DNA from: Chitinophagaceae bacterium
GTDB lineage: Bacteria; Bacteroidota; Bacteroidia; Chitinophagales; Chitinophagaceae
Direction of reading: 5' to 3'
Length of the DNA stretch: 64,000 nt
Assembly: GCA_016713965.1 (NCBI GenBank)
Contig: JADJOC010000009.1
Location: forward strand, 248,001-312,000
Below, piece after piece: positions 1 through 10,394 of the stretch. The position numbers and the translations under genes are program-made. Each line of letters starts with the position of its first letter. Position 1 is the stretch's first letter. Under the pieces are notes generated by a model, which was not told where the DNA came from, ran no database searches, and saw only the letters and a program-made list of their open reading frames with translations.

Positions 1-896
1 AATATAGACACTGTAACCGATTGGATTAAGCTGTTTAATAAAGCCCGGTTGGGAGGCTTAAGTAAATTGCATTATGAAGGCAGAAGGCCCTCTGCTTTGG
101 ATGCTATTAAAGATTTACTGATAAAGCATATCAGGGAGCAATCCATCGGCAAGCTTTCTGAGTTGCAGGATTTTTTAGAAACCAAGCATTCAATTACAGT
201 AGAGCATAGTTGGTTAAGCCGCTATTGTAAAAAAAACTCCATTGCTCTTATAAAAAGACAAGACTGATTCCAGGAAAAATTCCCTCAGAACAAATACAGG
301 AATCTTTCATACAATTGATGGATCAACTTTATAGGTGTGCCTGTAATGATGATAAAGAAATATTATTGTATTTAGACCCTATGCACCAGATACACAATAA
401 TGAAAACGATTACGCCTGGCAACCAACAGGGCTTAAGGGCACTAAAAAAGTGTTGGCCAACACTGGAAGAAAGCGACTCAATATTATTGGTGCAGTTAAC
501 CCGGTAACTTTTGAACCAACTATTATGCTGACAGAAGAAAATTGTTGTGCCGAAGTGATAGAAGCATTTTTAGGAGAATTAAGACAACAGTATTCTAGTG
601 CTACCAGTATCTGTATTATTTTAGATAATGCAAGATACCAGCGTAGTTATATTGTACAGGAAAAAGCAAAAAAATTGGGCATTGACCTTATTTATTTACC
701 CCCTTATAGTCCAAACTTAAACTTAATAGAAAGATTATGGCGGTATTTTAAAAAGAAAATAATGAAGAATAAATACTACGAAAATTATACTTTATTTGAA
801 AATGCCGTTGAAACATTTTTCCAGACTTTTAATGACAGGATTGCAGATATGAAATCCTTATTAAACTTTAAATTCGGAATTATTAAAGCAAATTAG
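1..896 (+). mobile_element. IS630-family transposase, 5'-truncated by window edge, two frames
   Basis: A DDE transposase that would catalyse cut-and-paste transposition at TA sites. The first frame is open from base 1 to the stop at 265-267 and carries the helix-turn-helix part. The second frame is open from about 231 to 896 and carries the catalytic domain: the first Asp in LYLDPMHQ, the second in IILDNARYQR, and the Glu in the signature PPYSPNLNLIERLWRYFKKK. Read in the -1 frame, the junction gives SYKKTRLIPGK, which matches the family consensus at this place, so the two frames form one protein. A run of eight A followed by C (229-237) is the likely shift point. The N-terminus lies outside the window. 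Whether the shift is programmed or a mutation cannot be decided here; family membership is secure. Confidence 0.9.
229..237 (+). other. Candidate -1 frameshift slippery site in IS630 transposase
   Basis: Eight A residues followed by C. In the upstream reading frame the last codons are AAA AAC preceded by A, i.e. the classic heptamer A AAA AAC. A -1 slip here leads straight into the catalytic frame and recreates the family motif SYKKTRLIPGK. Several IS630 elements are known to use such fusion by -1 frameshifting, so this is a reasonable but untested assignment. Confidence 0.55.
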
Positions 897-1116
897 TAAA
901 ACAAAAAAATCAAGGCTGCGAATAAATAGCTAAAATTTACTTCGTTGCGCTTTAGCGAAAAAGCTAAACTTGAACTTTTGTACACTAATGAACCAATACA
1001 ATTATCAGCTTTTTTACTTTATATTATCATTTTCGCTGCTTTACGCTTCACTTTGTAAATTTCTTTACGCTATTTTTTCGAGGCCGGGTAACAAACCTTA
1101 TTAAAAAACAGTAGTA

Positions 1117-1220
1117 ATACCAATGTGAAATATAAAACAGTCCATTTAATTTTACCTCATCCCCAGCCCTTCTCCAAGGGAGAGGGGGGCGTTGGATTGT
1201 TTTATATTTCACATTGGTAT
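1117..1220. repeat. MITE-like element with 28-bp terminal inverted repeats
   Basis: Arms at 1117-1144 and 1193-1220 are reverse complements over 28 bases with a single mismatch; they begin ATACCAATGTG and end CACATTGGTAT. The about 48-bp centre contains a C/G-rich block (CCCCAGCCCTTCTCC, then GGGAGAGGGG) that can itself pair. There is no coding capacity. It lies in the 660-bp gap between the IS630 transposase and glmS. The rest of that gap (897-1116, 1221-1556) shows no gene I can support. Confidence 0.6.
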
Positions 1221-1556
1221 AAGTAATTTCAGATCTTTAATTTGCGCTTATTCTACCTAATCCTAATAATTTATTTTACAGTAGCTTATTTTTTCTTAAA
1301 AATGTATTATTGTAAACATTCATTAATGCGGATAAAAAATGAAGGGTTACCGTATTTTTATAATAAACAGGTACTTCATGCAGCCTCTTACCCGAAATTA
1401 AATAAATAGATAAGATTTCAATTAAGTTTTGTCTTATCTATAAATAATCACAACATATTCACTAAATTGCACAGTCAAAAAACACCAGCTATAATTATGT
1501 TATTTAAATTAATATATTACTTCTGGCTTTTATAAGATTCATTTAAAAAAAAATTT

Positions 1557-3394
1557 ATGTGTGGAATAGTAGGATATACAGGGCCTAAGAAAGCTTATCC
1601 AATTATTATTAAGGGATTAAAGAGATTAGAGTACCGTGGCTATGATAGTACTGGTGTTGCACTGTTAGGCAACAGCGGCTTAAAAGTATATAAAAAGAAA
1701 GGCCGTGTGGCCGATTTGGAAGATTATATAGTAGGTAAAAATGTACAAGCTAATACCGGCATTGGACATACAAGATGGGCTACCCATGGAGAACCCAGTG
1801 ATATAAATGCCCATCCGCATAGTTCTGCCAGTGGTAAATTGGCTATGATACATAATGGAATTATAGAAAATTATGCACAGCTAAAACAAGAACTAACTAA
1901 CAAAGGCTATACTTTTAAGAGTGAAACTGATACTGAAGTATTATTGAACTTTATTGAAGACATTAAAAATAATAATAACTGTAATTTAGAAGAGGCAGTA
2001 AGAATAGCTTTAAAAAGGGTAACCGGCGCATATGTAATATTATTAATTGAAGAAGATAAGCCTGATACAATTATTGCCGCAAGAAAAGGCAGCCCCCTTG
2101 TGATAGGGATAGGTAAAGGAGAACATTTTTTAGGATCAGATGCCTCACCAATGCTTGAATATACCAAAGAAGTAGTTTATGTAAATGATTATGAGCTGGC
2201 GATTGTAAAGCCTGATGAGCTAATCCTAAAGAACTTAGGCAATGAAAAGATTACCCCTTTTGTTACCAAGCTTGACCTGGAATTAGCTGCAATAGAAAAA
2301 GGCGGTTATGATCATTTTATGCTAAAAGAAATATTTGAGCAGCCCAGCACAATTTATGATTGTTTGCGTGGCAGGCTCGACGCTGCCAATGGCACTATTA
2401 CGATGAGCGGGGTAATGGATAATATGGAACAATTAAAAGCTGCCAAAAGAATTATTATTGTTGCATGCGGTACCAGCTGGCATGCCGGACTGGTAGCAGA
2501 ATATATTTTTGAAGAATTATGCCGCACCCCTGTTGAAGTGGAATATGCATCTGAGTTTAGATATAGAAACCCAATTATTAATAAAGGAGATGTGATAATA
2601 GCCATATCTCAAAGTGGGGAAACTGCCGATACGCTTGTAGCTATAGAAAAAGCTAAAGAGCAGGGCGCAATAATTTTTGGGATAGTAAATGTAGTGGGGT
2701 CTTCCATAGCACGCATATCCTGTGGTGGTGCCTATACGCATGCCGGCCCTGAAATAGGTGTAGCTTCTACCAAAGCATTTACCGGTCAACTGGCAGTATT
2801 AATAATGATGGCCTTAAAAATTGCAAAAGAAAAAGGTACAATCACTATTGAAAGGTATCAAAGTTTACTGGTAGAACTGGAGCAGGTACCAGACAAAGTA
2901 GCATCATTATTAAAGAATGCAGACCAGCTGAAAATAATAGCTGAAAAATATAAAGGAGCAACAGATGCATTATATTTAGGAAGAGGATACAACTTTCCTA
3001 TCGCTTTAGAAGGAGCTTTAAAACTAAAAGAAATATCTTATATACATGCAGAGGGCTATCCTGCGGCAGAAATGAAACATGGGCCGATAGCCCTGGTTGA
3101 CGAAAATTTACCGGTAATATTTGTTGCTACCAAAGACAGCTATCATGAAAAAATAATAAGTAATATACAAGAAATAAAGGCCCGCAAAGGAATGGTAATT
3201 GCTATAATAACTGAAGGTGATGAGGCAATTCCTGCTTTAGCAAATGATGTATTTTTGTACCCCATGCTGATGAAATTATTGCACCACTGCTAAGCTGTAT
3301 TCCTTTACAATTACTGTCTTACTACATTGGAATTGCAAAAGGGGTAGATGTAGACAAACCGAGAAATCTTGCAAAAAGCGTAACTGTGGAATAA
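1557..3394 (+). CDS. glmS: Glutamine--fructose-6-phosphate aminotransferase (isomerizing), frame broken near the 3' end
   Basis: Makes glucosamine-6-phosphate from fructose-6-phosphate and glutamine, the first step towards UDP-GlcNAc for peptidoglycan and lipopolysaccharide. The N-terminal glutaminase domain starts MCGIVGYTG (catalytic Cys2); two SIS sugar-isomerase domains follow (CGTSWHAG, SQSGETADT, and a second near the C-terminus). As given, the frame stops at 3293. A shift at the T run 3252-3256 (five T; six expected) restores the canonical tail HADEIIAPLL ... DKPRNLAKSVTVE, ending at 3394. The corrected protein is 612 residues, the usual length. The gene is essential in most bacteria, so a homopolymer error is more likely than a real mutation. 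glmM, the next pathway enzyme, is at 56.2 kb. Confidence 0.95.
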
Positions 3395-3473
3395 ATGATT
3401 GACAGGTGAATAAATAATTATAATTACTGTAATAATTATTTATTATTAATTAATAATTATTAATCATCCTCTG

Positions 3474-5592
3474 ATGAATATCATACAAAAACATCCCATA
3501 AATAACCTCGGTTATAATTTTATAGAAAAAAAATATATCCCAAAAGGAAAAGATGAATACTATTTAAGGTATGAACAAAATAAAAATAATGTTGAATACC
3601 GCCAACTAACTGCTTATGAAATTGAACTGCTAGTTCATAACAGGAATACTTCTGACGATTGGAATAAAATATTAGTGTCGCAATCTTTTAATGCAGAACT
3701 TGTAAAAAACTGTAAATTTTTTGGGTTAATAAGAATAGGGAATTTAGAACCGTACTATTTGGAATTTCATAACCTTAGAATGCCGGTAGGTTTATACAAC
3801 AGTACTATTATAAGTTGCGATTTTGGAAATAATGTTTGTATAGATAATGTTAATTATTTAAGTCATTATATCATTGGGGATGATGTGATGATAGCTAATG
3901 TAAATGAAATAACAGCTACAGAATTAGCGAGGTTTGGGAACGGCATAATTAAAGAAGGGGAAGAAGAGAAAGTGAGGATATGGATGGAGCTCAGAAATGA
4001 AAATGGTGGAAGAAGTGTAGCGCCCTTTGATGGCATGTTGCCAGGTGATGCTTATTTGTGGAGCCACTATAGAGATAATGATGCTTTATTTGAAAAATTT
4101 AAAGAATTTACCCAAAAAAAATTCAGTTCACAACGGGGTTGTTATGGTACCATAGGGGATAGAACTGTTATTAAAAATTCTAAGATTATTAAAGATGTAA
4201 AAATAGGCACTGATGCCTATTTAAAAGGTGCCAATAAATTAAAAAACCTCACCATAAATAGCGATAAAGAAAGAAAATCACAAATTGGCGAAGGTTGTGA
4301 ACTGGTAAATGGAATTGTGGGATATGGTTGCAGAATTTTTTATGGTGTAAAAGCCGTAAGGTTTGTTTTGGCTTCACACTCACAACTTAAATATGGTGCC
4401 AGGCTTATTAATTCTTACCTGGGAAATAACAGTACTATATCATGCTGCGAAGTTTTAAATTCTTTAATATTTCCTGCACATGAACAACATCATAACAATT
4501 CTTTTTTGTGCGCAGCAATGGTAATGGGGCAAAGTAATATTGCTGCAGGAGCCACTATCGGAAGCAACCATAATAGCAGAAGTGCAGATGGCGAAATTAT
4601 TACCGGCCGGGGTTTCTGGCCGGGACTTTGTGTAAGCTTAAAGCACAATTCTAAATTTGCATCCTTCACTATTATTGCAAAAGGTGACTTCCCCGCCGAA
4701 TTAAATATCCCTATACCTTTTAGCTTAATTATAAATGATGTGGCCCATGACAAATTAGTAGTAATGCCGGGGTATTGGTTTATGTATAATATGTATGCGC
4801 TGGCCCGTAATTCGTCTAAATATATTGACAGGGATAAAAGAACTCAAAAAATACAAAATGTTGAATACAACTTTTTTAGCACCGGATACTATTAATGAAT
4901 TATTTTCTGCAATAAAATTATTACAATCTTTGCCGTTGGATAAAAACGGCAGTACAACGGTTAGTGGTTGGGAAAATACGAATAGGACAACTGAAATTGT
5001 TAAAGCAGATAAGGCATTGCATATTTTTAAAGAACTAATTATTTATTACGCAATGATGGAGATGGTGGAAAATATTCAAAGGGAAAATATTTCTGATTTT
5101 GATATATTGAAAAAAAGTATTTCAGCTAAAACCCAACGCAGTGAATGGCAAAATATTGGCGGGCAATTGATACAGGTTTCTGCGGTAGAAAAATTAAAAA
5201 AAGACATAATATCTAACAAAATAAACAGTTGGGATGAAGTGCATGAATTTTATATACAGCAAGGTAAAAACTATCAATTGGATAAGCTGAACCATGCCTA
5301 CACTTCTTTATTAGAAATATTAAATATTACACCAAAACAGTTTACGGCTAAAGCTTTTAAAGAATTATTACAACAAAGCATAGCTACTAAAGAATGGATG
5401 TGCAAAGGCATTTACGATTCCAGGGCAAAAGATTACCAAAGCTCTTTTAGAAAAATGGTATATGAAACCACAGCGGAAATGAATAATGTTTTAGGGAAAT
5501 TGGAAAATAATGTTTTTATACAACAACAGCTGGCCGAATTGGATCAAATGAAAAAGCAGGTAAAAATTTTAGTAAAAAAAATGAAATTGTAA
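3474..5592 (+). CDS. DUF4954 left-handed beta-helix protein, frame broken
   Basis: Bacteroidota-specific family annotated as UDP-GlcNAc-pyrophosphorylase-like or acyltransferase-like; the substrate is unknown. The central part shows left-handed beta-helix hexapeptide character (NNVCIDNVNYLSHYIIGDDV, later GATIGSNHNSRSADGE) and the family motif MPGYWFMYNMYALARNS. The first frame ends at 4895, while a second frame, 4856-5592, begins with the continuation FLAPDTINELFSAIKLL that family members carry right after this motif. The junction is the T run 4872-4877 (six T; five would keep frame). The corrected product is 705 residues, in the range expected for the family. It follows glmS by 79 bp on the same strand, consistent with a link to nucleotide-sugar metabolism (inference). 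Confidence 0.8.
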
Positions 5593-5832
5593 ATATGGTA
5601 AAATGGATTAACAGGCATCTCCGCAGGCGTTTACATTTAAATGTATAAGTATAGTATTACAATTTGAAATTTTGATTTTAAAAAAAGCTAAACAATGATT
5701 CAACTGTTGAATGGATGCCGGATAGAAATGAAAAGCCCGGATCCGCCACAGGCGGAGGGGACTTGTAATGAATAGCCGGAACTGAAGCTGAATAGTAATA
5801 TAAAGTTGACAGCCACTAATAATTAATTTAAT

Positions 5833-6090
5833 ATGACAGACCACTTAAATAATTTTTCTGAAGAAACAGGTTGCCCCAAATGCAGCAGCTTACTTATAAA
5901 ACCTGTAAAATATACCTGGTGGGGCGGTGTGATAGGCCCCAAATTATTGCACCATACCAAATGTGAAGAATGTAAATATACATTTAACAGTAAGACAAGA
6001 AAATCGAATAAAAACGGAATAATTATTTATTCCGTAATAGTATTTGTTGTTTTCTTTTTAGTTTTCTTTTTTCTCAGGATGAGGTATTAA
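5833..6090 (+). CDS. Small zinc-ribbon membrane protein
   Basis: An 85-residue protein with two CxxC pairs (CPKC near residue 15 and CEEC near residue 46), which suggest a zinc ribbon. A single hydrophobic helix follows at about residues 62-81 (IIIYSVIVFVVFFLVFFF). This layout is common in small Bacteroidota inner-membrane proteins of unknown role. It starts at an ATG after a 240-bp gap that holds only short inverted repeats (a Lys/Gly-like pairing TCCGCCACAGGCGGA near 5743-5758). Its 3' end overlaps the convergent aroQ by 17 bases. Function unknown; that it is a real gene is moderately sure from composition and the Cys pairs. Confidence 0.65.
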   Translation: MTDHLNNFSEETGCPKCSSLLIKPVKYTWWGGVIGPKLLHHTKCEECKYTFNSKTRKSNKNGIIIYSVIVFVVFFLVFFFLRMRY

Positions 6091-6499
6091 TAAAATAATT
6101 TATTGCCAGGTCGTATCCTGCAAGGCCCAATCCGCTTATTACGCCTACAGCTTTTGCAGATACATGAGATATTTTCCTAAAATCTTCCCTGCTGAAAATA
6201 TTTGAAATATGCACTTCAATAACCGGGATAGTTATAGCTGCCATAGCATCCCCTATCGCTATTGAAGTATGCGTATAACCACCTGGATTGAATACAATAC
6301 CATCATAGGTAAATCCGACTTTTTGTAATTGATTGATAAGTTCCCCTTCAATGTTACTTTGAAAATACTCAAAGGCAACATCAGGAAATTTTGCCTTTAA
6401 CTTTTCAAAAAAAAGATCGAAAGATTCATTCCCATAAATGTCTATTTCACGCTTGCCCAATAAATTTAAATTAGGGCCGTTGATGATTGCTATTTTCAT
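6074..6499 (-). CDS. aroQ: Type II 3-dehydroquinate dehydratase
   Basis: Third step of the shikimate pathway: dehydrates 3-dehydroquinate to 3-dehydroshikimate; cytoplasmic dodecamer in characterised members. Diagnostic type II motifs are present: NGPNLNLLGKRE at the N-terminus (with the flexible-loop Arg), SNIEGELINQL, NPGGYTHTSIAI and VEVHISNIFSREDFR. Length is 141 residues, typical. I start at the ATG at 6499, two codons inside the longest frame that begins with TTG. The gene lies downstream of the HlyD-like gene (start of aroQ 38 bp from its stop) and may be co-transcribed with the exporter by position, without an obvious functional link. Confidence 0.93.
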   Translation of the reverse strand: MKIAIINGPNLNLLGKREIDIYGNESFDLFFEKLKAKFPDVAFEYFQSNIEGELINQLQKVGFTYDGIVFNPGGYTHTSIAIGDAMAAITIPVIEVHISNIFSREDFRKISHVSAKAVGVISGLGLAGYDLAINYFINTSS

Positions 6500-6536
6500 A
6501 TGCAAATTTCATACATTATTCCAAATAAATAATTTA

Positions 6537-7829
6537 TTACTGATTTTTAAATACTGATACAATTTGATAAAAAATCCTTTCAGCCAAGCTGAGTTTTTTT
6601 GTTACAATATCTGCCTGGCCATGTAATTGCTGTGCAAAAGGAATTTGCTTTTTATAAGAAGTAGTTAATCCATTAGTTAATTTTACTTTAACGGCATATT
6701 GCTTATCATTAGGGATTAATGATATTGAGGTTACCTCTCCATATAAAATTCCATATTCCTGATAGGGATAGCCATCCAGTTTAATATTTACCGTTTCCCC
6801 TTCTTTTACTTTTCCGGCACCGGAAACAGAAATATTCACTTTACCAATAATTGTACTATCAGCATCTTTTGGAATAATACCTATTATATCTTCATTTGCT
6901 TTAATAAACTGCTTGTTGTTAATAAATCTAAAAAAAGACACTTTGCCTTCTACGGGAGTTCTTAATACATATTCTTTTTCCCAGTTGGCAAAGTCGTTCT
7001 TTAATTGCTCATAAGCCTGGTCAACAGATATTTTATATTTATTTTCTTCCTGCAGGTTTTGCATGCTTAAATCAATAATGCTTTCTTTTAATTCTTCTAT
7101 CCGGCTTAGCATATTTAACTCATCTTGTTGATTGGTAACGAGGCTGGATTGCTTTTGTAAAAATACTTTTTCGCTGTTTCTTAACTCCTGCTCTGCAATC
7201 GTATTATTTTTAAAAAGGCTTCTGTCAATTTCATAATCTTTTTTTATAAGGCTTAATTCTTTATTCATCAGAGATGTTTTTTCCTTCGTTTTGGCAAACA
7301 TTTTCTGATATTGACTAATTTGCTGTTGCTTGGAAACAATTTTATTTTGATAATAATTTAAACGTTTGTATAATTTATAATCATCAATAGCTTTATATAA
7401 TATCAAATAAGGTGCTTGAAGATCGCCCAGTTTTTTATTGGTGGTAAGTTCCGGCCGGTTAAGAAGATAGCTCATTAAATAATTACCTTGCTCTGCGTAC
7501 AAAAGTAAGTTTCTTAAAAAAAATATATCAGCGCTATCTGCGGTATTTTGAATAATAGCGAGATAATCGTTAGCTTTTACCAATTGGTTTTCATGCACCA
7601 ATAAATCGATGCTGCCATTATTTTTTGCAACAATTTTAATGGGTTCATTTTCTTTTGTTAAAACAATTTCTGCTTTAATGATGTCAGAATAATTTACCAA
7701 TAAACTAATTAAAAATAATGCCAGGAAAACAAAAAACATAATACTCATGCCCCACCTGGTGAGCTTTGAAGGCTCTTTGGTAAGCACTATCCTGGCTTCT
7801 TCATTCCGTAACCGTTCTTCTACTGACAT
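6537..7829 (-). CDS. HlyD-family membrane fusion protein of a peptide exporter
   Basis: Periplasmic adaptor that would connect the inner-membrane ABC exporter to an outer-membrane channel. One transmembrane helix at about residues 26-47 (WGMSIMFFVFLALFLISLL), then a lipoyl-like half (KIVAKNNGSIDLLVHENQLV), a long helical hairpin rich in Lys/Glu/Gln at about 150-270, the second lipoyl half (LRTPVEGKVSFF) and a beta-barrel region. 430 residues, usual for adaptors of bacteriocin-type exporters. Its start lies 7 bp from the stop of the C39 ABC transporter gene, so the two are almost certainly one operon. Confidence 0.85.
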   Translation of the reverse strand: MSVEERLRNEEARIVLTKEPSKLTRWGMSIMFFVFLALFLISLLVNYSDIIKAEIVLTKENEPIKIVAKNNGSIDLLVHENQLVKANDYLAIIQNTADSADIFFLRNLLLYAEQGNYLMSYLLNRPELTTNKKLGDLQAPYLILYKAIDDYKLYKRLNYYQNKIVSKQQQISQYQKMFAKTKEKTSLMNKELSLIKKDYEIDRSLFKNNTIAEQELRNSEKVFLQKQSSLVTNQQDELNMLSRIEELKESIIDLSMQNLQEENKYKISVDQAYEQLKNDFANWEKEYVLRTPVEGKVSFFRFINNKQFIKANEDIIGIIPKDADSTIIGKVNISVSGAGKVKEGETVNIKLDGYPYQEYGILYGEVTSISLIPNDKQYAVKVKLTNGLTTSYKKQIPFAQQLHGQADIVTKKLSLAERIFYQIVSVFKNQ

Positions 7830-7836
7830 ATCAAAA

Positions 7837-10025
7837 TTATTTACCTAACTCTAATTGATTTTTTACTAAATTATAATAAAAGCCTTTTTTCTGTACTAAT
7901 AATTCATGATCTCCTATTTCTACAATTTTTCCTTTATCCAATACTACTATCTGGTCGGCCTTACGTACGGTACTTAACCGGTGTGCCACTACAATTATTG
8001 TTTTGTTTATATAAAATTCTTCTAATTGCCCTACAATATTTTTTTCATTATTTGCATCAAGGGCGCTGGTAGCCTCATCAAAAAACAGGTACAATGGATT
8101 TTTATACACTGCCCTGGCGATTAATATACGTTGTTTTTGGCCATGGCTGAGACCAGCACCTTCCCTTCCAATTTTAGTATCGTAAGCCATGGGTAATTTT
8201 TCAATTACTTCGGTAAGGTTAGATACTTTTACAGCATAATCCAGCCTTTTTGATCCACCTCATCTTTACTTAAAGTGATATTAGTACGGATAGTATCAGA
8301 GAAAATATATCCATCCTGCATTACTACCCCACATTGTGAACGCCAAAAATTAATATTAAAATCATCAATATTTACTTCGCCTACTCTTATATTGCCCCCG
8401 CTAATTTTATAAAAACCCAGGATAAGCTTTAATAAGGTGGTTTTACCACTACCACTGGTACCTACAATAGCTGTGACTTTATTTTGGGGTATAGATAAGG
8501 ATAAATCCTGTAATACGGGTTCAGTATCAATATTATATTTAAAACTTAAGTTATCAAGATAAATAGTTTTATCTGTTGGCAACTGGCTAACATCACCCAC
8601 ATTCAACTCTTCTTCTGCCTGTATATCGTGCACTTCAGAAATCCTTTCCATACTTATTTTTGCATCTTGTCCGGATTGGAAAAAATCTATAATTTGCCTG
8701 ATAGGCCCGTTCAACTGGCCAATCATGTATTGTGCAGCCAGCATCATACCTAAGGTCATATCCCCATTAATAACAGCTTTAGCCGCCAGGTATGAAATAA
8801 AAATATTTTTTATTTCATTTAAAAATACGCTACCGGCCCTTTGTGTTTGGTTAAGGGATAGCATATCAATTTTATTTTTAAATGCTTTTATCTGTATCCC
8901 TTCCCATTCCGATTGCTTTTCTTTATGATAATTATTAAGTTTTATTTCGCTAATCCCTTCTATTGTTTCAATCATCTGGCTCCTGTTTTCAGAAGCCACA
9001 TCAAAACGCCTGTTGTCCATTATTTTCCTTTTTTTAAGGAAAAATAAAATCCAACATACAGAAATAGTACTGCCTACAATAAATACCAGGAAAATAAGCG
9101 GGTTGTAAATGAGCAATACCGAACCAAAAATAACTATGGTAAGTACAGTATAAATAATTGACAGCACTGAATTGGTAAGAAAAGATTCCACCCGTTGGTG
9201 GTCCATCACCCGCTGCAGCAAATCGCCTATTCTTCTGTTGCCGAAAAAAGAAAGGGGAAGACGCATTAATTTTTCTAAAAAATCTGCAATTAATGATACA
9301 CTCACCCGGTTGGTAATGTACAACAATATCCAGCCCCTTATAAAATCTACCGCAGTTTGGCTGGCCGTAAGCACCAATTGTGCTATTAAAATAAGATTTA
9401 CAAAACCTATATCCCTGTTGGTTATACCATTATCAACAATTGACTGTGTTAAAAAAGGAAAAATCAATTGTAAAGCACTGCCAATAAATATCCCTATGCC
9501 TAATTGGATTAGATATTTTTTATAGGAGCCAAAATAAGGGATCAGGAAACGCCAGGATTTGGAAGATATTTTTTCTTTAACATCGCCTTTTAGCCTGAAA
9601 AATTCATTGCCGGGGGTAAGCAGGAGTACCACCCCTTCTTCCTGGTTTTCATTACCAGTCCATCCTTTCAAAAAATCTTTTATTTTATAGGTAATTAAGC
9701 CGATAGCAGGGTCTGCTACATATATTTTATTTCTTTTAATTTTATATACCACTACAAAGTGAACATTATTCCACGGTATGATGCAGGGAAGAATTAAACC
9801 GTCTTTTAATTGGGAAAAATTTGGTGCTAAAATTTGTGTTTTAAATCCTATACTTTCAGCGGCATTTGATATTTGCAAAATAGTGGTGCCTGCTCTTGTA
9901 AGACCGCTTTTGGCCCTTAAAGTATTGGCACTATAATATTTTCCATAGTGTTGCGCCAGCATTCGCAAACAAGAAGGGCCGCAATCATTATGATCTAATT
10001 GGCTGAAATAAGTAAATTTGCTCAA
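7837..10025 (-). CDS. C39 peptidase-containing ABC exporter (double-glycine leader processing), frame broken
   Basis: Bifunctional exporter that cleaves Gly-Gly leaders and transports the released peptide. The N-terminal C39 domain has the triad Cys15 (DCGPSC), His89 (NNVHFVVVY) and Asp105 (ADPAIG). Six-helix membrane domain at about 160-440. Nucleotide-binding domain with Walker A GTSGSGKTT, signature LSHGQKQR, Walker B LYLFFDEATSALD and the H-loop His in VAHRLST. As given, the frame stops at 8229 after DEVDQKGWIML; the rest is in another frame. Five T at 8247-8251 should be six; correction gives DQKRLDYAVKVSNLTEV and one 729-residue protein, the usual length. All catalytic residues are intact. 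Candidate substrates are the Gly-Gly peptides at 43 and 48.5 kb; none lies next to the exporter. Confidence 0.9.
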
Positions 10026-10278
10026 ACAGTTTTTTTTAAAAAATTTATTTTACCTGATTAATACTTCATAGCAGTATGAAAGAGAATAATCTGCAAATTT
10101 ATTGAATATAATGATATTTTCTAAATTAATATATTATTACAATTATTAATATTACTATAAATCAAAGATTGAGCTATATTTCATTTAATCCTTTTCAATA
10201 CGTGGTAATGTACTGAAAAATGGTTGGTGGATTTTTCCAAGAAAATTCTTATAATGCGTCATCTAATCTGAAGAGGAA

Positions 10279-10359
10279 ATAAGCTCTGGTGGAGACCAAC
10301 TTATCAGCAATACGATTAGAGCTTATACTGAAAAAGAGCAGCGTTTTGCTGCTCTTTTT
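10279..10359 (+). ncRNA. Candidate structured RNA ending in a terminator hairpin
   Basis: Arms ATAAGCTCT (10279-10287) and AGAGCTTAT (10318-10326) pair perfectly and enclose a smaller TGGT/ACCA hairpin. CTAATC just upstream could pair alternatively with GATTAG at 10314-10319, which overlaps the right arm. An intrinsic terminator follows at once (10331-10359). No convincing open frame covers this stretch, and no plus-strand gene follows. It could be a small RNA or a remnant 3' region. The remainder of the gap 10026-10394 shows nothing else I can support. Confidence 0.35.
10331..10359 (+). terminator. Intrinsic terminator
   Basis: Twelve-base perfect stem: AAAAAGAGCAGC at 10331-10342 pairs with GCTGCTCTTTTT at 10348-10359, with a five-base loop and a T tract on the plus strand. 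The A/T tracts are symmetrical, so it could also act on the minus strand. Confidence 0.75.
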
Positions 10360-10394
10360 ATGCATTTTCTGGTAAGCCCAATGGCTTTAAAAAC

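Noticed and set aside
897..1090. Imperfect inverted similarity (AAATTTACTTCGTTGCGC versus TTTACGCTTCACTTTGTAAA)
   Set aside because: Too many mismatches to claim a terminal repeat of the IS630 element without other copies.
5608..5844. Minus-strand frame in the gap before the zinc-ribbon protein
   Set aside because: No motif, no neighbour support, and it spans intergenic inverted repeats.
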